From Spirosoma telluris (GTDB lineage: Bacteria; Bacteroidota; Bacteroidia; Cytophagales; Spirosomataceae): a stretch of 64,000 bases of DNA. Positions 57,020-64,000 of the stretch are shown here, one piece after another. The stretch spans positions 3,922,501 through 3,986,500 of the forward strand of contig QLII01000001.1 of assembly GCA_003259005.1 (NCBI GenBank), in the 5' to 3' direction. Position numbers and translations under genes: made by a program. The notes below the pieces were generated by a model, which saw only the letters and a list, made by a program, of their open reading frames with translations, was not told the DNA's origin and made no database searches. Within the stretch, counting starts at the first letter, position 1; the number at the start of each line of letters is the position of its first letter.

Positions 57020-58009
57020 TCAGAAGCCAGGTGGATCGAAACGTAATGGAAATTGGCCAGGCTTAGTACACAAAACACCACTCTGGTTTATTGAGGCAAT
57101 AAATGACTGAACACCAGGGCGAAAAATATCTTTCGTATCATAATAACGAATACGGCGGATGGTACTGGCGTAAACATCAAAGAAACCTCTTGCCTTGTCC
57201 GTCGGGTCATCTGCGTTTACCAAATTGCCGATCACGGGTGCCGGAAGCGGATCAAAAATGCTACCTGTCCGGGCGTTTTGCTGTTGGTAAAGGAGCCAAA
57301 ACTGGTAGGATTCCTGCGTGATAGCATACTGTTTTACTTCAACAAAATGAGGGCCTGTTGAATAAATAGGTGATTTAATCACAAACCGATCGAACCTATT
57401 CCCATTAATATAATCATCCGATGCAATGTTGACCTCCGTGTTTTGAGTAGGTACCCAATTATAATCACCACATCGTATAACTCCGTATGACTTTGCCAAC
57501 CATCGATAATAATTACGCTGATTAGCCGGGTCTTTTACCACAGCATAGAACCGAAAAAAATACTGGTCGAGCCCAATTTCAGTTCGACCAAGCTGGACAT
57601 ATAGGCTATCGATCACGGGTACGTCAGGCATCTGTTGGGAAGTTGAGAGGTATCGCTTACCATCGGCCATAACGACTGATAGACGATAAGCCCGGCCTAT
57701 TTGCCCGCGAAATGTCAGATCTGTTGTTTGATAGATTCCTTGCCCTATTGCTCTAAACCCCGTCGAATGTCCCTGATCGTCAGCCAGGCTAACCTGCGCT
57801 TCTTTTACATATTGATCGTTAACGTTTTGACCAGTAGGACCTCCATACTTACCAGTGTATGTAAGGCGAACGGTATAGGGTGGAGCTTCATTGGTGATTT
57901 GTCCCTCAACGACCAGACGAGGTTCTTCCGTCCGAATAGGCAGGTTAACCTGGTCTATGCAGCCAATTAAAACACTCAGAATCAGAATATAGCTAATGAC
58001 TCGACGCAT
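57020..58009 (-). CDS. DUF4249 domain lipoprotein
   Basis: 329 residues. Lipoprotein signal ISYILILSVLIGCIDQVNLP, then the same EEPRLVVEGQITNEAPPYTV segment as the downstream paralogue, YRLSVVMADGKRYLSTSQQM and QNARTGSIFDPLPAPVIGNL. The start is only 2 nt after the receptor gene's stop, so receptor and both lipoproteins form one operon. A recent duplication explains the paralogue pair. Confidence 0.87.
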   Translation of the reverse strand: MRRVISYILILSVLIGCIDQVNLPIRTEEPRLVVEGQITNEAPPYTVRLTYTGKYGGPTGQNVNDQYVKEAQVSLADDQGHSTGFRAIGQGIYQTTDLTFRGQIGRAYRLSVVMADGKRYLSTSQQMPDVPVIDSLYVQLGRTEIGLDQYFFRFYAVVKDPANQRNYYRWLAKSYGVIRCGDYNWVPTQNTEVNIASDDYINGNRFDRFVIKSPIYSTGPHFVEVKQYAITQESYQFWLLYQQQNARTGSIFDPLPAPVIGNLVNADDPTDKARGFFDVYASTIRRIRYYDTKDIFRPGVQSFIASINQSGVLCTKPGQFPLRFDPPGF

Positions 58010-58011
58010 AG

Positions 58012-60368
58012 CTAGAAATAGAAATTGTAAGCGATGGACGGAATCATGGTGCCAAATACCGATAACCGGTATGACTCGGTTCGCTGATTAAAACGGGTGA
58101 AGTAAATCGAGTACGGGTTTTTATGCGCATACACATTATAGATACCCAGCGTCCAGATACCGTATCGCTTTTGTGCTTTATTAAACCGCGTGTCTTTCGA
58201 AAAGGCGACATCCAGGCGATGGTAGTCGGGAATTCGGTCGGCATTCCGACGGGAGTAGTCTTGCACAACATCACCGTTATACGTGTATTGCCCGTCTGGA
58301 TAGGTAGCCGGAACACCTGTATAGTACACGAAGTTTGTCGAAAATGTCCAGTTATGCGACATACTCCAGCGAGCCTGCATATTCAATGTGTGTGGCCTAT
58401 CGATATACGATGGGTAGTAGTCTCCCCCATTGATACGAAGCTCATTGAACGGTGTTTGTACGGCAATCAGCGAGCGGGCATAGGTGTAGTTGAACTGGCC
58501 CGTGAGCCGCCCGGTATTCTTACTTACCCCAAACTCAACGCCATACGCCCGTCCGGCAGCATGCAGGAGAGCCGTTTCGATTTTCGGATTGAGAATCAGG
58601 TTGGCTCCGTAGCGATAGTCGATCTGATTCTGAAGTCGTTTATAATATCCCTCTATACTGATCTCAAACCCATTATCCTGTACATTCTGGAACAGCCCCA
58701 GCGACACCTGATCGGCAATCTGTGGGGGCAAATAACGGTCGCTCAGTTTCCAGAAATCAAGTGGTGTAATCGCGGTTGTGTTCGAGATAAGATTCAGATA
58801 CTGACGTGTTCGGCCAGCGCTGGCTTTGATGGCCGTATTTTTGGCCACCTGCACCCGTAAGGCCAACCGGGGTTCAACCCCTCCATAGGCCTGAGCCACT
58901 TTCCCGCTACCATATTGCACCGAATCAACAACCGTTTCAGGCGAAGGGGGCAAATTTTCTGCGTAGCCATACACGGTTTGTGGTCCCAGCAGGGCAAAGG
59001 CTGAATAACGCAATCCAGCCATCAGAGTGATGTTAGGGGTTAGCTCCCATTCGGTATTCACATAGGCCCCAAGCTCCCGGCCCTGTTCCGGGTTAATTTG
59101 CCGGGCGTTGATACTGGAGTTCTCGCCTGTTGGCCGAATGGCTCCCGTCTGATTACCATACAGAATGGCATTGATGCCAAGCTGAATTTTAAATGATTTA
59201 GCTACCGTATAAAACACATCGGCTTTACCCTCTTTCTGCTCAATATGCGACGTAAAGCGAAAGTTCAGATTGGGGAAACGCCATCTACATTCAGGAAATA
59301 ACCACTGTAAAGCGCAGACAGATTAACCTGAAGACCCGGACGAACCAGGTAACTCCACCGCCCTGTCAACACATTCGAGTGCCACCCATAGAGTGTATCG
59401 CCCGGAAACCGGAAATTATCCTGACTCCGATAGGCCGATAGGGATAGGGTGTTCCGGTCGTCGGGTGTGTAGGTCAGTTTAATATTTCCGTCGTAAAAGA
59501 ATGCCCGGCTATTTTTGACACTGGATGTCGGGAACAATTGCAGCAAATAATTAGGAAAAGCGATACGACCCCAGCCAGCAACGTTAGTTTTTTACTGATG
59601 GGGCCATCAACCACCACTCGCGCACTCACCGGACTGAGCCCACCCGATACCCGCCAACCGTCTTTATTCCCGTTCCGGGTACTCATCAATAACAACGACG
59701 ATACGCGCCCGCCATACTGCGCCGAAAACGCCCCTTTGTTCAGGCTTACATCCTGCACCATATCCGGGTTGATATTCGTGTAAAAGCCCAGCAGGTGAGA
59801 GGTATTGAACAGGGGTGCTCCATCGACCAATACCAGGTTCTGATCGGCACGCCCCCCACGAACGTTGAAGCCCCCGCCCCTTCGCCTGCGGTTGTCACCC
59901 CGATTGTAGCGTAAGCGCTTTTAAAATATCGGGTTCGCCCAAAACGACCGGCATCCGTTTCAGTTCGGGCATACTAATTAGAATCTGGCCCATCTGAACG
60001 TCCTTAATATTTTTATCCTTGCGGGTGGCCCGTACATCGACCTCCTCCAGATCGGTGGAACGGGGTTGAAGAAAATACTCAACTCGCTTATTGAAATCCA
60101 GGACAATCGTTTCGCGGCCCCGGAAATAGCCTACTGCCGACACATATAGGGTCAGTACACCCGGTGGATGGGCAAGCGTAATGACACCAGCGCTGTCGGC
60201 GCGTGCACCGGCCTTTGTTTCAGCAACGAGCAAACTGGCTCCAGGAATCGGTTTTTTGGTGACGCCATCCCGTACCACTACACTCAGGCGAAGCTTCTGC
60301 TGGGCGATTACGGATGAAGAAAAGGCAAATAAAGAAAAGAAGTAGAGCAGGGTAAACCGCAATTTCAT
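58012..60368 (-). CDS. TonB-dependent receptor with carboxypeptidase-regulatory-like domain, four frameshifts
   Basis: Outer-membrane importer. Signal peptide (LLYFFSLFAFSSSVIAQ), CarboxypepD_reg-like domain (KPIPGASLLVAETKAGARAD), plug (RMPVVLGEPDILKALTLQSG; GGFNVRGGRADQNLVLVDGA) and a barrel ending MIPSIAYNFYF with a terminal Phe. The frame is lost at 59898-59901, 59871-59875, 59569-59572 and 59272-59275, all four- or five-base G/C runs one short. Joined, it gives about 785 residues without further breaks. It heads an operon with two DUF4249 genes. Confidence 0.88.
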
Positions 60369-60475
60369 AAGGCCGAGTCGTGGAATAGTCTACAAAAAGA
60401 ACTGTAAGCTACAAAAATGACGGCATTATGGGTTATATGCTCCAGTATCAATTAACGATTTTTTAATTAGCCTAC

Positions 60476-61789
60476 TTACTTTCTAGCCAGCGCTTTCCGG
60501 TATGTATCAATGGCGCGCTGCCGGGCCAGAGTATGCTCAACGATTGGTTTCGGGTAAGTGGGTTCATCCAGTTCAGGAACCCAATGGCGTATATAGATGC
60601 CTTTCGGATCAAACTTCTTTGCCTGTAAGGTTGGGTTAAACACCCGAAAATAAGGGGCGGCATCCGTACCTGAACCCGCAGCCCACTGCCAGCCACCATT
60701 ATTAGCCGAAAGGTCATAATCCCGCAGTTTTTTAGCAAAATAGGCCTCCCCCCAGCGCCAGTCAATGAGCAGGTGTTTGCAGAGAAAACTGGCGGTGATC
60801 ATCCGAACTCGGTTGTGCATCCAGCCCAGGGTATTCAATTGGCGCATCCCGGCATCGACAATAGGATAACCCGTTTGCCCCTGACACCATTTTTCGAACT
60901 CGTCTTCATTGTTTCGCCAGTCTATCTGGTCATACTCGCGCCGAAATGAGTTCTTTTCAACGTGTGGAAAATGGTCGAGCACCTGGAAGTAAAAATCCCG
61001 CCAGCACAGTTCAGTTAAGAAGGTCTTATCCTCGGCGGCTTTTGCCTGTCGGGCCAAATCCCGAATACTCACCGTCCCAAATCGCAGGTGTATGCTCAGT
61101 TGGCTAGTCCCGTGTGGCAGAGCCGGAAAGTCGCGGGTTTTATTGTAGGTATCCAGTAGTTTATCTGGTACGGTTCGATCTGGGAATGGCTCCCCTACTG
61201 GCAGAAAATCCATCTCAGCTAAGGTGGGCACTTTCTCCGGGCTAGTTTTCCAGAATCGTTCGAAATAGTGCTCTGTTGGGTACGATTTCAGGTAAAAATC
61301 CGTCAGCTTTTCCCGCCAGTTACGGCTGTAGGGCGTGAAAACGGTGTAGGGTGTTTTTTTGCCGGTCAGTACCTCATCCCGCTCAAAAATCACCTGATCT
61401 TTACTGGTATGAAACCCAATACGATGCTCGGCCAGTAGCTTGCCAATAGCCTGGTCACGATCTTTAGCATAGACTTCGTAGTCATGATTGGCAAATACCT
61501 CAGCTATGGTAAACTGCGAAATCAATTCGGTCCACACCTCAATGGGCTTACCATAGCGAACAAGCAGGGTCGATCCCATTTTAGCTAATTCTGTATGCAG
61601 ACGATTGACCTCCTGCACCAGAAACTCAACCCGACGGTCGCGCCGGTCGTCCAGATCATCGAGAATGATACGATCGAAAATAAAAACGGGGATGACAGGG
61701 CGGCCACTTTTGAGCGCATGATATAAAGCTGTATTATCGTGCAGACGTAAATCGCGCCGGAGCCAAACCAGCGAGAGCGGTTCAGACAT
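60476..61789 (-). CDS. phrB: Deoxyribodipyrimidine photolyase (cryptochrome/photolyase family)
   Basis: Blue-light enzyme that repairs UV-induced pyrimidine dimers. 437 residues: antenna-binding N-terminal domain (LSLVWLRRDLRLHDNTAL, IPVFIFDRIIL), then the FAD domain with TELCWRDFYFQVL, GYPIVDAGMRQLNTLGWMHN, RVRMITASFLCKHLLIDWRW and NNGGWQWAAGSGTDAAPYFR. The motifs fit a class I CPD photolyase. There is no operon partner; a pigmented, light-exposed lifestyle would fit. Confidence 0.94.
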   Translation of the reverse strand: MSEPLSLVWLRRDLRLHDNTALYHALKSGRPVIPVFIFDRIILDDLDDRRDRRVEFLVQEVNRLHTELAKMGSTLLVRYGKPIEVWTELISQFTIAEVFANHDYEVYAKDRDQAIGKLLAEHRIGFHTSKDQVIFERDEVLTGKKTPYTVFTPYSRNWREKLTDFYLKSYPTEHYFERFWKTSPEKVPTLAEMDFLPVGEPFPDRTVPDKLLDTYNKTRDFPALPHGTSQLSIHLRFGTVSIRDLARQAKAAEDKTFLTELCWRDFYFQVLDHFPHVEKNSFRREYDQIDWRNNEDEFEKWCQGQTGYPIVDAGMRQLNTLGWMHNRVRMITASFLCKHLLIDWRWGEAYFAKKLRDYDLSANNGGWQWAAGSGTDAAPYFRVFNPTLQAKKFDPKGIYIRHWVPELDEPTYPKPIVEHTLARQRAIDTYRKALARK

Positions 61790-61910
61790 AAGTTCGGGTG
61801 AAGTTGATTAGGAGGCTAACCAATCGTGAACCGAAAAAGTTAAGGCACAAAAAAGTCAGCCGTTATCCCAGAAAGGCCGGGCAACGGCTGACACTGATCG
61901 CATAGTAGAC

Positions 61911-62267
61911 TTAAGGCTTAAAGCGAAGCCGAACGGTATGTACCTGTTGGGCAAATTCACTTACATCTTCGGTATACCCTTTTAGTTTAAGGCCTGTTAA
62001 CTGGCGAATCAAATCATTATTAAGTTGTTCATTCTGACTGAACACCTCAACCTGACAAAGTTTGTTGGCCGAGTTTATCCGAAACTGAACAACAACAATA
62101 CCCGCCTGCTGAATAGGTTTGAGGGCATCCGGGTACGAGATGTATTTCGCTAACTGTTGCTCCAGGGTTGCCTTAGAAGCTTTCGGTTTGTGCGTAGTGA
62201 TCGGCGCAGCGTAGGCTTGCGTTGCCAGGAAGCCTACCAGCATGAGAAGAGCGAGATTCTTTTTCAT
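61911..62267 (-). CDS. Exported TonB-C-like small protein
   Basis: 118 residues from the ATG at 62267 (signal MKKNLALLMLVGFLATQAYA). The mature part has LAKYISYPDALKPIQQAGIV, VVQFRINSANKLCQVEVFSQ and QQVHTVRLRFKP, the strand-helix-strand order of TonB C-terminal domains. There is no proline-rich stalk or membrane anchor, so it is not a classical TonB. The frame extends upstream to 62330, but the signal peptide fixes the start. Confidence 0.75.
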   Translation of the reverse strand: MKKNLALLMLVGFLATQAYAAPITTHKPKASKATLEQQLAKYISYPDALKPIQQAGIVVVQFRINSANKLCQVEVFSQNEQLNNDLIRQLTGLKLKGYTEDVSEFAQQVHTVRLRFKP

Positions 62268-62664
62268 GACTTCAAACGGATTAAATGATCGAACAAGGCG
62301 CTCTCGACTCAGATCGGCAGGGAGCTTCAATAGCTAATATTAATCAAATAGTATGTCAATATTAATTTTATGTTATCTTTTTTTATCAACCTCACCCTGT
62401 TCTATCTATCTATAATTTGTACTGTAGCCCTATGATTTGATACTATATTTTGATTTTTCTATTTTTATGACATAATCTACTCTTAAATAAGCACTTATAC
62501 CTATCTTCTCAAAATATTATTTCCCATCCCAATGTTAATTTAATGTTAAGAAAAAGGTATTTTTATTTTAAGGTGACTAGAAGGTCAGGACTAGTGGGGC
62601 TATAAAACAAGAAAAGCCTGGAAGCAACTTCCAGGCTTTTCTTGTGTAAACTGTATATAGTTGG
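62268..62664. other. AT-rich gap with a terminator at its left end-point
   Basis: About 340 bp of very AT-rich DNA with no open frame of interest, containing promoter-like words such as AATGTTAATTTAATGTTAAG, then the hairpin 62607-62645. Confidence 0.45.
62607..62645. terminator. Terminator after the GNAT gene
   Basis: Perfect 18-bp arms ACAAGAAAAGCCTGGAAG and CTTCCAGGCTTTTCTTGT with a 3-nt loop, 20 bp past the GNAT stop codon. Confidence 0.8.
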
Positions 62665-63375
62665 TCAGGCAATCTCCAACTCACGGTCGCCTTTGCGAGA
62701 GCGAGAACGGTCACTTGGCTGAATGCGAAGCAGAATACGCTTTTTGATGCGCATCCAACGCTCGTAGAGTTTCGACTCTTTCAGGAAATTCCACTTTTCA
62801 TCTTTCTCCTCTTTCTTATGCTCCTCGGGGTCGTATAGCATACCTGTGCACAGGCAGTGCTTCCGATTGGTGCGCGTCAGAATATCGAAGTTGGCGCAGG
62901 TTTGACAACCTTTCCAGAACGACTCATCGCCGGGTAACTCACTCAACGTGACGGGCTGGTAGCCCAGATCCGAGTTGATTTTCATCACCGCCAAACTGGT
63001 TGTGATACCGATAATCTTGGCCGTTGGGAACATCGTCCGCGAAAGCTCAAACGCCTTCGCTTTAATGTGCGTCGCAATGCCGCTCTTACGATAGCTGGGA
63101 TGGACAATCAGACCTGAGTTGGCCACAAATTTCCCGTGCTCCCACGTTTCGATGTAGCAAAAGCCTACCCACTCACCCGTAAGAGTCATAGCGATAATAG
63201 CTTTTCCTTCGAGCATTTTCTCCATCACATAAATGGGCGAACGTTTGGCGATGCCAGTTCCCCGGGCTTTCGCACTCTCTTCCATTTCACGGCAGATGGT
63301 TTCTGCTAATCGCAGGTGGTCTTCGTTAGCCACCTGAATAATGTATTGATCGTTGACTATTTCTGGGGTGATCAT
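62665..63375 (-). CDS. GNAT-family N-acetyltransferase with a C-terminal cysteine cluster
   Basis: 236 residues. The acetyl-CoA-binding motif is in GLIVHPSYRKSGIATHIKAK, preceded by AIIAMTLTGEWVGFCYIETW. After the domain come CQTC and HCLC (about residues 156-174), a possible metal site, and a basic tail (MRIKKRILLRIQPSDRSRSR). In other Bacteroidota similar proteins occur next to arginine-synthesis genes; none is visible here. The substrate is unknown. Confidence 0.82.
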   Translation of the reverse strand: MITPEIVNDQYIIQVANEDHLRLAETICREMEESAKARGTGIAKRSPIYVMEKMLEGKAIIAMTLTGEWVGFCYIETWEHGKFVANSGLIVHPSYRKSGIATHIKAKAFELSRTMFPTAKIIGITTSLAVMKINSDLGYQPVTLSELPGDESFWKGCQTCANFDILTRTNRKHCLCTGMLYDPEEHKKEEKDEKWNFLKESKLYERWMRIKKRILLRIQPSDRSRSRKGDRELEIA

Positions 63376-63825
63376 TGTCGTTTATTGGCGGTTGTGAAGC
63401 CGCGAAAACGGAGACAGCGTAATCCGAGCTGGTTTGTTGTGATTAAATAAAACGAGAAAAAAGGCGGAAATAGTTTACCACATAGGCAAACAAAATGATA
63501 TAGTCCTTTCGGACCTAAACCGAAATGGCGTAGTATGGAAGAAGGTCGGTAAGTAGACGAGCTTTGCCATTGGTTTGTGCGAAAACGCGGACAATGTTAG
63601 AGAGATTATCCGGGTCTTGCAATTAAATAACGGTTTTTTTTCAGGATAGTTCGTCATCGGTCAAAACATACTAACTAATCGTTACAGACAATAGTGTTAC
63701 ACCGCTAAAAATCAGGCATTCACGTTCGTTGATGCCTCTGCCACTACCTACTGGCATTATTAACGACCAAATGGCAAGTTTAAATTTTGATAAGTAGCTT
63801 GCAACTCTACCGACCGTTCCTAACC
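63376..63825. other. Divergent intergenic region without recognised gene
   Basis: The 450-bp gap between divergent genes. A leftward open frame at 63475-63657 has no supporting features. Promoters for both sides should lie here but no clear box was identified. Confidence 0.4.
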
Positions 63826-64000
63826 ATGTTACACCTCCGTAAATCCCTCTATCGTATCCTCGAAACTTCGGCAGGCAAACGCCGGGGAGTGAGTCTGGCC
63901 TTCAATCTGGTCTTGATCACCATTATTACCCTGAATGCCATTGCCATTGTTCTTCATACCGTACCCGAATACAACCAGCAGTTTGCCCGCTTGTTCACCG
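63826..64000 (+). CDS. Ion transport protein (voltage-gated channel type), 5' part only
   Basis: The ATG at 63826 opens MLHLRKSLYRILETSAGKRR followed by the hydrophobic segment SLAFNLVLIT-IITLNAIAIVL and HTVPEY, which matches the S1 region of bacterial six-segment potassium or cation channels. The gene runs off the right edge, so the pore and selectivity filter cannot be checked. Confidence 0.65.
   Translation, partial: MLHLRKSLYRILETSAGKRRGVSLAFNLVLITIITLNAIAIVLHTVPEYNQQFARLFT

Overview
The window reads as a piece of a Bacteroidota chromosome, most likely a Cytophagales member close to Spirosoma. The signs are a fused lpxC-fabZ gene, three TonB-receptor/DUF4249-lipoprotein loci, LytS-type kinase/LytTR regulator pairs, no Shine-Dalgarno pattern, candidate TAnnTTTG promoter boxes and a base composition near half GC. 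The genus is an inference.

Layout. 1-5900: end of an Omp85 barrel gene, then a tesA-like esterase divergent from a ybbA/ybbP-like ABC exporter (the same arrangement as E. coli tesA-ybbA-ybbP). 5943-12324: a DUF4249/TonB-receptor pair divergent from a large outer-membrane beta-barrel receptor. 12341-16173: a nested palindrome, two lipoproteins (one a Kelch protein) and a LytS/LytTR pair with a two-turn direct repeat in front of it. 16219-20699: a glycoside-hydrolase remnant, a beta-helix/PDZ protein and a second LytS/LytTR pair. 20925-25546: an esterase-like/barrel protein, a TonB receptor and a DUF4249 lipoprotein. 25909-32440: a TPMT-like methyltransferase, a leftward HD-lpxD-lpxC/fabZ-lpxA-ABC cluster and a CAU tRNA. 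33076-37545: a molybdenum hydroxylase pair, an AraC remnant and an IS982-family element. 37684-40992: idi and several small unknown genes. 41067-45825: a Gfo/Idh/MocA oxidoreductase, two membrane proteins (one ABA4-like), an M19 dipeptidase and an Ala/Lys repeat protein with a PBCV basic-adaptor tail. 46039-52260: recQ and three tandem MltD-like lytic transglycosylases. 52347-60368: a repeat-rich zone with an IS110-family element, an M50-like membrane peptidase and a third TonB/DUF4249 locus with two lipoproteins. 60476-64000: photolyase, a TonB-C-like protein, a GNAT protein and the start of an ion channel.

Two window-wide properties matter to a user. First, about thirty genes or gene parts are split by frameshifts, and every one I could resolve is explained by a missing base, usually in a G/C run. 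Core genes (lpxC-fabZ, recQ) are affected, so these look like uncorrected sequencing errors. Such genes are listed as one CDS spanning all pieces. Second, many gene gaps hold long hairpins whose arms are built from 7-9 bp tandem units, including four perfect palindromes with arms of 26-35 bp.

Functionally the window is dominated by envelope biology: lipid A synthesis, outer-membrane import, peptidoglycan turnover and small two-component systems sitting next to import loci. The most interesting items are the candidate LytTR operator, the IS110 element with a possible bridge-RNA region inside a repeat cluster, the triplicated transglycosylases with a shared C-terminal beta domain, and the palindrome family.
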